Shown: positions 1-9,240 of the stretch, piece after piece
Layout of the letters: every line of letters starts with the position of its first letter
How positions within the stretch are numbered: position 1 is the first letter of the stretch
Origin: Chondrus crispus
Taxonomy: Eukaryota > Rhodophyta > Florideophyceae > Gigartinales > Gigartinaceae
Length of the DNA stretch: 48,400 nucleotides
NCBI RefSeq assembly: GCF_000350225.1
Contig: NW_005179386.1
Span: forward strand, 1-48,400
Reading direction: 5' to 3'
Translations under genes and position numbers: made by a program
Notes under the pieces: model-generated
Told to the model about the DNA's origin: nothing
What the model saw: the letters and a program-made list of their open reading frames with translations, nothing else
Databases searched by the model: none

Positions 1-218
1 AAAGAGGAGGAAAAGGAAAATGAGGAGAAGGATGACGTACGTGTTTAAAAAAAAGAGGAAAAATGTAACAAGAGGAGGAAGTGGATAGGAGAAGGAAATG
101 CAATTTATTTTCGGTGGAACGAAAGGAAGTGCCGACGATGAGTCAACACTCTCAGCGGACAATGACCCGAACATGGATCGGCAGGGCGCTACCATCGGCA
201 AGGGGTCAATGGGACGAT
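1..218. other. Purine-rich tract downstream of antisense ORF A1
   Basis: No gene is seen. The first 110 bases are strongly purine-rich on the + strand and repeat the motif AAAGAGGAGGAA with variants. The same motif recurs at about 6600-6840, also on the 3' side of an antisense ORF copy. This suggests that both stretches are the same internal part of family A elements, between pol and the antisense ORF. The pol region of this first A element would lie left of the window. Confidence 0.4.
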
Positions 219-2171
219 TTACCCGAGAATATTTTTCTTTGGTAGTGAGGCGACAAGTTGCGCCAGTAAGCGCAGGTCAACAAGGGACGCTCCTCGAAGA
301 GCCCCCTCGTTTATTCCGTGGGCACGGAGTAATGTGCGATAAACGCTGGCGGCGCCGTCGTTCTTTTTGATGACATTTGGAGAGGACGGGGAGGTCGAAC
401 CTCCCCTGGTCGATTGGACTGCGTCGGCAATTGGTGGCAAGGGGGCGACAACTGAAACAGCCGCAGGAAAAGGGGGACGAGCTGGGACGTGCACAGGGGA
501 AGACGGTGCAGGAGGAGCCGAGGGGGTAAGGGACGAAGAATTTCCCTTCCTTTCTGGGACGGCGCGCACGGACAGACTGTCAGTCCGGCTAGATGACGAG
601 GGGACCTCTCTCGTCTCTGATAGAGGTTGAAACCTGGCCACTGGAGGTGAATGGGACCGCAAAGGGGATTTGACTTCCTCATTCTCAGGGGCTCTCGTCG
701 CCCTGATCGAAGCATTCACAGGAGGAGTGCGGCCGGCCGGATCGACAGGAATAGAAGTCGGTGAGACCGGTAATACCAGGCGAGAACGCAAAGGCTCCCG
801 GGGACAGAGGTCGCGCTCGCGGGGATCCGCAAGGAGAACGGGCAATTCAACCGGAACGGGCGTCTGACTCCCATACTGTCGACTCAGACGCGCCTCGTCG
901 CAAGAACATTGCGATCCCGTCCAGGGGTTAAACCAAGCGTAGTCCCCAGCACCACGATGAGCACGACGAGGAGAGAAGGAGGGGCGTTGCCGGACGAACG
1001 AACGAGAGGAATTTTGACGCGGTATCGAGTCCCAATCGACCTCCTCTATTTTATCGAGGAGAGAATGCAGTTCGGTGTCTGCATCAGCACCGCCCAGGGG
1101 GATCGAATAATCGAGGCGTCGCATGAGGCTGATGAGTTGGGGAGGCAAGTACCACAACCTCCAGCAGTCGTAGATCTCCCACAGGAGGGTCACTACCACT
1201 TTGGTACACCACTCTGTGAGGAAGACTACCCAAAGGCCGTGTCGATGGTCACGTAAATACCTTCCGTAATACGTGTATACGGGGCCGAGCTCAGCCCAGA
1301 AGCCTTGGCAGACCTCAAATTGGCTCCACCACGACGGAATACGCTGGTAACGATTCGCGTAATGGGACCTCGAGATTTCACGCGCCTCCAACATCTGGTA
1401 GGCCACAAAATAACCCGTGTCAGACCGAATGCGGCGTTCGAAGCGCACTGTATGTTGGAAGAAGGGGATGGTGCCCCGCTTGATAAGTCGGAAATTAGCC
1501 GGAATTATGGCGTTGGTCCACATCATAGCGTCGCCCGAGACGGTCCGTTGGTTGAACCAAAGGCGGTTAGCTTCACGAGCAGGGTCATCGGAGGTCCAGG
1601 CAAGCATGTTGTCGAGGTAAGACCGTTCGCCCTCGGTGCGAAATTGCCACGTGTCACAACCGAATTCCTCAGGGATGAGATCCTGCGTCAATGGCAGCTC
1701 AAGCCTGTCACACAAAGCGGTCATGAAGCGGGTTGATAACACCGCACGACCACGAGGAGGAGTGTGACATAGAATGGAGGGAGGAATGGCGATGCGAGCC
1801 AACCAATCGTAAGACCGAATGGCTTGAAGGGGGGTTTGTCCTGGAAGCATACCGGCGCCATGGGCGAACGAGTAAGCAATGTCATCGAAGGCGCATACAC
1901 CGATCACTGAGAACCATTTAGCGGAAGCGAAAAGCTCAGGATTAAGGCGCATGGCCTTATCGTGGAGCTCCGACGCAGCAGGGTATCGACGCGAGGACGG
2001 AGTGTCAGGACCGGAGTCGATGTGGGCAACAGGGCTGGCATGTTGGGAATCAGGGGGTAATCGAGGGATGGAAGGAAGACTTAGAGGGCCGTGGGAAGTG
2101 GAGGAAAAGCCCACGCCGGGGCGCTTGCGTTTGGTACCACAACTCGACTGGCTCGGGGATGAAGGAAACAT
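219..2171 (-). CDS. Antisense accessory ORF (aORF), family A copy 1, 650 aa, function unknown
   Basis: A single uninterrupted frame of 650 codons, antisense to the retroelement that carries it. The ATG is 123 bp from the start of the + strand LTR at 2295. Residues 1-65 are Pro/Ser-rich with a short basic KRKR patch. A globular core (about 66-385) contains NPELF near residue 77, LPGQTPLQA at 109-117, a GCDTW..R block at 171-178, RFERR at 243-247 and aromatic helices to about 350. Residues 386-610 are low-complexity Pro/Ser/Arg. The tail has SLVDLRLLAQL. I recognise no known domain, signal peptide or transmembrane segment. Related copies are the split gene at 30670/42948-44404, the 863-aa frame at 39628-42219 and remnants at 7171-8081 and 28945-29505. 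Conservation across elements and an intact frame argue for a real gene; its role is unknown. Confidence 0.7.
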   Translation of the reverse strand: MFPSSPSQSSCGTKRKRPGVGFSSTSHGPLSLPSIPRLPPDSQHASPVAHIDSGPDTPSSRRYPAASELHDKAMRLNPELFASAKWFSVIGVCAFDDIAYSFAHGAGMLPGQTPLQAIRSYDWLARIAIPPSILCHTPPRGRAVLSTRFMTALCDRLELPLTQDLIPEEFGCDTWQFRTEGERSYLDNMLAWTSDDPAREANRLWFNQRTVSGDAMMWTNAIIPANFRLIKRGTIPFFQHTVRFERRIRSDTGYFVAYQMLEAREISRSHYANRYQRIPSWWSQFEVCQGFWAELGPVYTYYGRYLRDHRHGLWVVFLTEWCTKVVVTLLWEIYDCWRLWYLPPQLISLMRRLDYSIPLGGADADTELHSLLDKIEEVDWDSIPRQNSSRSFVRQRPSFSPRRAHRGAGDYAWFNPWTGSQCSCDEARLSRQYGSQTPVPVELPVLLADPRERDLCPREPLRSRLVLPVSPTSIPVDPAGRTPPVNASIRATRAPENEEVKSPLRSHSPPVARFQPLSETREVPSSSSRTDSLSVRAVPERKGNSSSLTPSAPPAPSSPVHVPARPPFPAAVSVVAPLPPIADAVQSTRGGSTSPSSPNVIKKNDGAASVYRTLLRAHGINEGALRGASLVDLRLLAQLVASLPKKNILG

Positions 2172-2282
2172 GGGGCCCGTCTTGCTCTTGCACTTTCACC
2201 GGATACCGGATGCGGTGGTGTGGGGTTATGAGAGAAACGGCGAGGAGATTATATGATGGCGGAGTGGCGTACAAGAGCGCTC

Positions 2283-2292
2283 GGAAGGAGGA
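2283..2292 (+). promoter_or_regulatory. Polypurine tract of A element 1
   Basis: The run ggaaggagga lies 2 nt before the LTR start (spacer ta, then TGTAG). A plus-strand priming tract is expected exactly here. It shows that the LTR at 2295 is a 3' LTR of a + strand element and hence that the 650-codon frame is antisense. Confidence 0.6.
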
Positions 2293-2294
2293 TA

Positions 2295-3260
2295 TGTAGT
2301 GCAATACGCACCTGAAAAAGGGGGTGAAAAGAAAGGAAATATTTGGATATGAAAAGTAGTCCGGGTTGGGGGACACACGTGTGAATAATTGCACAGTTTT
2401 AATTTCTAATTATTTTATTTTATTTAGTTAATTAGTTAGCATTAATTTTGCTGACATTACATTAGATTTAGGATCTAGCGCCGCGAGCTACTGTAGTGGC
2501 TCCGGCGGGGCGATATATACCTTAGCCCTCTGACCACCAAGTCAGTAAAGGTAACCCGAGTTGCCAGAGTCTGATATCGCCTTGGTTGAAGTCCGTCTTT
2601 TACAAGACATTCCCTTTAACTACAGATTACTTTATCCTTTGAGCTCGGGGGTCCCCTTCTTTCCTTACCAATTTTCCTTTATTTCCCTATCCTAATTTCC
2701 CTTAATTTTGAGTTGGTCCCACCTTGTAGGATTGCGATCCGCAACGTGACGTCATTTGCCATCGGGCTTTTGTGTTGGTGCACCAGTGGTGCTTATCTCA
2801 GTGTTGGTTCCATCGGAATCTGGTTGCGACCGATCCGTTGTTGGTACTTTGCCATCGGGCAGTACGACGGTGTAGCGCTGCTACGTTTTCTTCTTTCCCG
2901 ACGGGCTACGTTGCGACGTCCCCGTCGAAGACCTTATCAAGGGTATAAGGTGTACAAGGCGCTCTTCGAGCATTGGATTTACGACCCATCGGACCAGGTT
3001 TACCTAAACACCCCTCCGAACTCGTCGAGCAGTTGCCTTTACAAGTCTCTACCACCATTTACCGATCCCGGGCTGGGCCCTTCTCTTTGCCCCCCCCTAT
3101 CAGGGATCCGAGCTACTGCGGGCCGCAAACCCGCTTAAAGAGGACAGGGAGCTTCGAACACTCCGTAGCGCTGTGCCGTTGGCAGTTGTTGCTTTTGTTG
3201 CTGTTGTTTGTGTTGGACCGTCGGACCTTGGTCTCTGTCTAACAGGCGCATTGCACTACA
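2295..3260 (+). mobile_element. LTR family A, copy 1 (966 bp)
   Basis: Begins TGTAGTGCAAT and ends ATTGCACTACA, a perfect 11-bp terminal inverted repeat. It holds an ACACGTGT palindrome near the start, an AT-rich tract, a conserved CTACTGTAG, then a TATA-like gatatatacc, so U3 to U5 runs on the + strand. Inside are two degenerate copies of a roughly 100-bp block with TTGCGA.CCG and GCCATCGGGC. The flanks differ (ggata and gggag), so there is no target duplication. The left flank is the polypurine tract of A element 1. The right flank abuts an RT region, so this copy may be shared with a second, collapsed A element ending at 9240. Confidence 0.85.
2512..2519 (+). promoter_or_regulatory. Putative TATA box of LTR A
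   Basis: The motif gatatata in GGCGGGGCGATATATACC is kept in all four A LTRs (about 8430, 16765 and 44803 in the others). It sits 3' of the AT-rich U3 segment and is the likely core promoter. Assigned from sequence and position only. Confidence 0.45.
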
Positions 3261-3638
3261 GGGAGGGAACAAAAATAATTCCTCGACTGCTACGGAGGAA
3301 CAGGGGCGACGCGAACAACCAGTTACGGACGATGGCAGAAGAAAATCCCCCACCGCTACGGAAGGATACGCGCGTCGCAAAGAATCCGCTACGGACGAAG
3401 GCAGGATTAATTCCTCGCCCGCGGGGAATGTGCGCGACGAGAAGGACCCGTTACGAACGATGGCAGAATTAAATCCACGACCGCTACGGGAGGAGGCGCG
3501 CGACGCAAAGAACCGAAAACGGACGACGCTCACAGTGGCAATCCCGCTAACGCGGATGAGCGGACCGATACGGACGCGGAGAAGACCCGCTCGTGGGAAG
3601 AAGACGTCCATATTGGTGCAGAAGACAGTACCGTCCGG
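3261..3638 (+). repeat. 66-bp degenerate tandem repeat upstream of RT
   Basis: About 3.7 units of 66 bp (one shortened to about 62) run from roughly 3279 to 3530. Each carries a version of CCGCTACGG, then GACG, then GATGGCAGAA. Unit starts are near 3291, 3357, 3423 and 3485. Read in one frame it gives a 22-residue charged repeat (TATEE/TATEG, DDGR/DEGR). It lies where Gypsy pol has the flexible linker between protease and RT, so it may have encoded a repetitive linker. It abuts the LTR end with no primer-binding site between them. Confidence 0.6.
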
Positions 3639-4610
3639 TTGGAAATTATGGACATGCTGTCCGAGTTCAAGGACATGCGGTCCGGCCACTTGGGTAAGAT
3701 CGATGCTACGAAGCATCGCATCGAGCTGAAGCCCGGTGCGAAGCCGATCTACCAAGCACCCTACCGAGACGGACCCATCGCGCGCGAGAAGGAGAAGAAG
3801 GAAATCGACCGCATGCTGCGTGTGGGAGTCATCGAACCGACATCGGCCGAGTGGGCGAGCCCCGTGGTCTTCGTCCATAAAAAGGACCGGACCATGCGGT
3901 TCTGCGTGGACTATCGCAAGCTAAACGCCGTTACGGTTCGCGACTCCTACCCACTACCACGCATGGACGAATGCATCGACTCGCTCGGCGATGCCACTGT
4001 CTTTACCACGCCAGACTGTAATAGCGGGTATTGGCAGGTGGAGATCGCCGAGGAGGACCGCGATAAAACTACGTTCGCGTCGCATTCGGGCATCTACCGC
4101 TTTCTACGCATGCTGTTCGGTCTCAAAAACGCGCCCGCGACATTTCAACGAGCGGTCGACATCATCCTGTCCCGCGTGAAATGGGAGACCGCGCTGGTCT
4201 ACCTTGATGACGTCATTGTCTACTCGCGAACCGTTTCGGGACATATGGCGCATGTGCGCGAGGTACTACGGTTGCTACATACCGCGGGCGTGTCGCTAAA
4301 ATTAGCGAAGTGCGCGATTTTCGACACCTCCGCAACCTATCTCGGGCACGTCATCCGTCTGGGACGGTTGGAGGTGGAGCTACGCAACGTCATCGCGATC
4401 GAGCGCGCGCCTACGAACCAAACCGAACTGCGATCTTTTCTCGGGATGTTCAACGTTTACCGACGGTTTGTGCAAGGATTCGCGAAGATCGCCGCGCCGC
4501 TGAATAAGAAGACCGACAAGAATCAGCACGGGGTGCTGGGTACTTCGAAGAAGTGCAACAGGACGCACAATTTTCCTAGCGCGCGCGCCACGCACTTACC
4601 GATCACCGAC
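3639..4610 (+). pseudogene. Ty3/Gypsy reverse transcriptase fragment (collapsed A element)
   Basis: Reverse transcriptase domain copying element RNA to DNA. It shows the Gypsy RT blocks in order: IELKPG, GVIEPT.AEWASPVV, FCVDYRKLNA, PLPRMDECIDSLG, NSGYWQ, FGLKNAPATFQ, YLDD at residues 188-191 and LGHVI. A change gives TTPDCN where related copies have TTLDCN. The frame stays open to 4793. Homology to RNase H is lost after FAKIAAPLN near 4500 (a shifted frame gives a short FEEVQQ relative), and the last 60 codons are a hydrophobic-rich non-homologous tail. No gag or protease lies upstream, so the element is internally deleted and non-autonomous. It probably belongs between the A LTRs at 2295 and 8204. 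Confidence 0.8.
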
Positions 4611-5900
4611 GATCAGCTACATTGTCTTTGCTCTGTTATTCTGCTTTTTGTTTGTTATCTTTATATTTGTTTTTGTTTTCTCTTCACGCGACGGCGAGAG
4701 CCGGACCCCGCACCACAGGAAGCCACGAACAAATCATATGACGTGCACCGGCCGGCTCCTGAACCAGGAAGAAGGGCGAACCGTCCAACGTAGTTGATTT
4801 GTTACGAGTGCATCAAGTTGAGAAGGAGAGGGGCTTTGGTTTAATCTTCCCAAGGACGAGGAGTTGCGAGATTTCAGATGTCCGTCTTAGGGGCAGAGAA
4901 CGCGCGAGCGAGTCGAAAGACAGGCTGAACCACGAAATAACATGGAAGTCCCGATGACAGTTGACGGGAGACTATTCGTCAATTTCTTCAAGAAGCACGC
5001 CGAGAAACTGGAGGGGAAAGGACGTTTGTATGTGAATGATCCGGCCTCATTTGTTGCTCGAGCCTCGAGGTGAAATGTACACTTCGCGCGTGACCGCACG
5101 CACTACCCAGAAGGCGACGCTCTAAGAGCTTGTGATCACGACGATCCATTTGTTGCTACAGAAACCGACGACCAACCCTCCTTCATTTTCCGATTAGTTT
5201 CATTTATCTTACTCTCCTTGCTAGTTTGGTCTCAATTTGTGCTACTGTACTGTCGAGGAGATACTCGGACCGCAACTACCGACGGGCAAGACCAGACGGA
5301 GCCCGGGTAGGACGAGAGAGAAACTAACTACACTCAGGCGAAGGGATGGGGACACGGACGCAGACGCTTCTGCTAGATCAGCAGACGTGTTGACACACGA
5401 CGAACGTGAGATTATTTTTAGTCCGTCATCCCCACGCGGGACAATGGGGTCCCTACAGAATCGGACCGAACCATGCGTTACTTGACTTTGTAGCAGGAGT
5501 ACACCGCACGCCAGCTCATGGGGAACGAGGTGCAAGGCACCCTTGGAGAATATTAATGAAATTAATAAGAAGAACCTTCACGTTGTGCCCCCCCCATTAA
5601 GCACTAAGTGGCGCGTAACTATTGAGAAGTGCTCGTGGCCGGGGACAGAATCAGAATGAGATAGATGAGAATCTGCTCGTCAATTTCTAGCCGTTCCCTA
5701 CAGGGGATGGAACTGGCCGAGAGACAAAAAGAGGAGAAGAGCTCTCCCTTCTACGCACTCCATTGAGGAGAATCGCAATGAGACTTACCCAGTTCCGAAC
5801 CGACGGCTATTGGTTTTCAGTTCACCAAGTCAGTGCTTTGTATCTTTTCACGGCTGTGACGAACGGTGGATCATCCATTCTCATTTATAAGTGATAGAGG
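4611..5900. other. Unrecognised, no supported gene
   Basis: Frames here are short and interrupted. I see no RT, RNase H or integrase motif, no LTR end and no clear repeat. It is probably decayed internal sequence of the collapsed A element, but nothing in the sequence proves that. Confidence 0.4.
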
Positions 5901-6200
5901 CATACCGGAAGTCACCTTGGCAAGACTCATGAAACCCTCCGACGAGCTTCGATAATTGATCGTGACCTCCTCGAGATCGCACACCCCTGTCTCAAGAAAC
6001 AAGTTCTCACACTGGCAGGACCATGCCCTTTTTGTGCGAAAGCCCACGTGTGTGACAATGGAATTGGTGAGTCTTGTTGGGACACTACGTGCACTAGGAA
6101 TGTGTGAAGGGGACTATCACCCAGTGTTCGTGATGTCGCAAGAGAATGGGTAATCGAATATGAAAAAGAGGTTATTCTGGGACTTTGGGAGGAGCCGCAG
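5900..6200 (+). pseudogene. Cysteine-rich coding relic
   Basis: Two overlapping + frames read coherently with a frame change near 5955. The first contains PEVTLARLMKPSDELR. The second continues with an acidic helix-like stretch and then a Cys/His cluster: CPFC at about 6027, a His four residues on, then further Cys in HVC and CWDTTC. The spacing resembles a zinc-binding module but is not the usual CX2CX4HX4C knuckle. It may be a worn gag nucleocapsid segment or the end of an unrelated gene. A stop and frame changes make it non-functional. Confidence 0.3.
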
Positions 6201-6599
6201 AGGTCGCCTGAGGCTCGAGCGGAAAAAAGAAAACATATATGGATACGCATATATATCTGAGTACCCCTGGAGGAGATTGACGAGTCAGCCAAGGCCACAT
6301 GCGTGATAGCGGATGACGGAACGGACGTGCGCGATCGCAGTCAGCGCAAACCACAGGAGGTGGAGGGGAACCGCTTAATTATAAGAGGAGGAATCTGGTA
6401 ATTCAGGAAGGAGAACAGTCGAGGGCAGAGGAAAGGCGGAGTGCCTTTGCCAACGTATCAGGCACGGGGGAGTTGCTAATCGGACAGGGTCCCGAGAAGT
6501 GGAAATAAATTGAAGGCAACCCCGTGTGCCGCCTTAAGGGAACGTACGCGAAGCGAAGCGCGAGCTCCACCGAGCCTGACTGGACGGGCGATCTCGCGG

Positions 6600-6840
6600 T
6601 TTAGGAGGAAGAGATTGAACTAAAGAGAAGGAAAGGGGGAAAATGGACGAGGAATTCGACCGTCAAAGAGGAGGAAGGCGGCACCAAGTGGAAAGAGGAA
6701 AAATACAGTACCATTTAAAGAGGAGGAATTTGGGAGCTGACGAGAAGGAGGTAGAGGGATGTGAAGGGGGAAGTATACTGAGATTTAAAGAGGAGGAAAA
6801 TTTAGAAAGTCATGGAGAGGACAGTGGTCCGACAAGAACC
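6600..6840 (+). repeat. Dispersed AAAGAGGAGGAA purine repeats
   Basis: Near-identical purine motifs (AAAGAGGAGGAA and TTTAAAGAGGAGGAA) occur near 6674, 6718 and 6785 and also at window positions 1-12. The stretch is almost devoid of pyrimidine runs on the + strand. It may be a purine-rich spacer or internal polypurine tracts of family A elements. No coding function is supported. Confidence 0.45.
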
Positions 6841-7170
6841 TGATATATCTCCGCAACACAAGGGCAATCGTGCGCTTGACACAACACACTATCAGGAGCT
6901 GGAGAGAACTTTGAAAAGAGATACCCCACTCGCGTCGGAGCGACAGATAACAAAAACGCGTGTCTCTCCGATCTGGAATGTGACCAGACGCCTCAATTGT
7001 GAAGTAAGGAGGACGGGAAAAGGGGGTGGCCAAGGAGCCACCATACTCGACGGAGCGCACGGAGATAATGAACGATACGGACTCAAAAGGAACGATGAAT
7101 AGGCATTGGAATTTTTTATTCCGGAATGTGAGAGTATTGTCGCTAACTGAACGACACTCCACATCTAGAT

Positions 7171-8081
7171 CTACGAATGGGTCATGCAGCCATGACGTCG
7201 ACGGAGTTCTGTGAGACTTTTGCTAAAGAGTCTTTTCTTTTGGAGCGGAGGTAATGGGCGAGCGAGAACTCGCAGATCCTCGAGGGAGGTCGCTTGTAAG
7301 GCTTCCTCTGGAATTTTGTGAGCTCTCAGGAGGGTCGTATAGGTTCTCACTGCAGGATCAACTCTGTTGGAGTTGAGGGGTACAGGAGAGGTTGACTCCC
7401 GTGTGGGAAATTGTTGGTCAGGATGGACAGAGGCAGCAAGGGGAATTGGGCCCCCTTTGCCTCTCGACATGGCTCGGACCGGAGGGCTGGCAGTGGGACT
7501 GGCCGAGGGAGATCTCTCTTTTGGAATTGTTGGAGATGGAAGTGCTGGTGCCTGTGGTGACCGGTTGTGAAGAGCTGGAGAAGGCACGGATCGCAACCGA
7601 ATTGGGACCTCGAGCTGATCGCAAACAGCATTCATGAACCGCGTCGATAATATTTGACGACCGCGGGGGAAGTGTGATTGAGAATAGAAGGAGGAATAGC
7701 AATCCGGGCTAACCAGTCGTACGATTGAATGGCTTGCAGGGGGAGGTTTCCTGGTAACATGCCAGCGCTATCAGCGAAAGAACGATCGGGGTCGACAAGA
7801 TCTCGCACACCAGTTACGGAAAACCATTTCGCAGTAACGAATAGAGCGGGATATTGCCGCATGGGTTTGTCTTGTAGGAGCTCGAGAGAAGGGAACTGAC
7901 GCGCCACAGGAACAGAGGGGTCGCGCCCAGGATGGAAGTCCGGAGCGGATACGTTGGGAACAGGCGGTAAACGGGGAACAGGGAGGAGTTCCGAAGGCTC
8001 AGAAAAGCGTCGCGAATAACCAACGCCGGGGCGGTTTTTGTTGGTAATATCGACGGTACCCTCTGAGGTAGGCGGAGACAT
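7171..8081 (-). pseudogene. Antisense ORF (aORF), family A copy 2, core deleted
   Basis: Degenerate relative of the 650-aa frame at 219-2171, in the same place and orientation: the ATG at 8081 is 122 bp from the LTR at 8204. The N-terminal half keeps RPGVGYS, the PALF.TAKWFS block and AGMLPG.LPLQAI. The frame then shifts near 7640-7660. The conserved middle (GCDTW, FERR and aromatic helices in copy 1) is missing. Reading resumes in a Pro/Ser linker and the conserved tail TSLEDLRVLA. The deletion removes roughly 300 codons, so this copy cannot make the full protein. Confidence 0.7.
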
Positions 8082-8191
8082 GATGTTTCGTCTTACCCTT
8101 GTCAGCTTGCCGCGCAGAGTGTTTGACGGTTGAGAAGGATGGATACGGCAGGAGAATGTATGCGATGGCGTGGCGCCGTACAAGGGCGCTC

Positions 8192-8201
8192 AGAAGGGGG
8201 A
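8192..8201 (+). promoter_or_regulatory. Polypurine tract of A element 2
   Basis: The run agaaggggga, followed by ta and the LTR start TGTAG. It matches the tract at 2283 in position and composition and marks 8204 as a 3' LTR on the + strand. Confidence 0.55.
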
Positions 8202-8203
8202 TA

Positions 8204-9240
8204 TGTAGTGCAGTACAGGGCTCTACAGGGGGTGAAGTGAAAGGAAAATAATTGGATATGACTAGTAGTCCGGGTTGGGGGACACACGTGTGAATAATTG
8301 CACAGTTTTAATTTTTAATTTTAATTAATTTATTTTATTTAGTTAATTAGTTGGCATTAATTTTGCTGACATTAGGTTAGATCTAGGATCTAGCGCCGCG
8401 AGCTACTGTAGTGGCTCCGGCAGGGCGATATATACCTTAGCCCACTGACCACCAAGTCAGTAAAGGTAACCCGAGTTGCCAGAGTCTGATATCGCCTTGG
8501 TCGAAGTCCGTCTTTCACAAGACTTTCCCTTTTACTACAGATTACTTTATCCTTTGCGCTCGGGGGTTCCCTTTCCTTTTCCTTTATTTCCCTATCCTTT
8601 TCTATCTCTAATTTTACCTATTTTCCCTTATCTTGTGTTGGTACCATCGGTATTGGTTGCGACCGAACCGGTGTAGGTGTCTTGGCCATCGGGCGAAGCA
8701 GTTGACGTAGCGCTGCCACTGTGACCTAATTTCCGACGGAGACTGTTGCAACGACGTCTCCCTCGAATGGCTTTGTAGTGTGTACAAGCCAGTGTTGGTG
8801 CCATCGGCCTCGGTTGCGACCGAACCGGTGAAGATGTTTAGAGCCATCGGGCGGCACAGTTGGTGTAGCGTTGCTACTTTCATTTCATCCGGTCGGGCTG
8901 CGTTGCGACGCCCCCGTCGAAGGCCTTGTCGCATTACAAGGTGCCGAAGAAGCTCAACGAGCATTGGCCCTACAACCCAGTGGAACCGGGGTACCTAATT
9001 ACACGCCCCACCCCACACTCGTCGAGCAGTTCTCTTCGCAAGTCTCTACCACATCTATCCCAGGCCGGGCTGTTTCTCCGTGGCCTCCCTATCAGGGATC
9101 TGAGCTACTACGAGTCGCAAGCTCGTTTAAACGGAGAAGGGAGAGTCGGACACTCCGTAGTGCTGTGCCGACGGCAGTTCTTCTTTTTGTTGCTGGACCA
9201 TCGGACCGCGGTCTCTGCCCGACAGGCGCATTGCACTACA
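8204..9240 (+). mobile_element. LTR family A, copy 2 (1037 bp)
   Basis: Starts TGTAGTGCAGT and ends ATTGCACTACA. It is longer than the other copies because a block of about 157 bp is present twice (near 8636 and 8793; each contains GGTTGCGACCGAACCGGTG). TATA and CTACTGTAG are kept. The left flank is a polypurine tract and antisense ORF remnant. The right flank enters B-type pol directly, so no target duplication exists and the right junction is recombinant or the site of an older insertion. Confidence 0.8.

Noticed and set aside
2713..3242. Open frames of 90-150 codons inside the A LTRs (also 17007-17503 and 45195-45659)
   Set aside because: They recur only because the LTR recurs, and frames differ between copies through indels. 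No protein-like conservation beyond DNA identity was seen.
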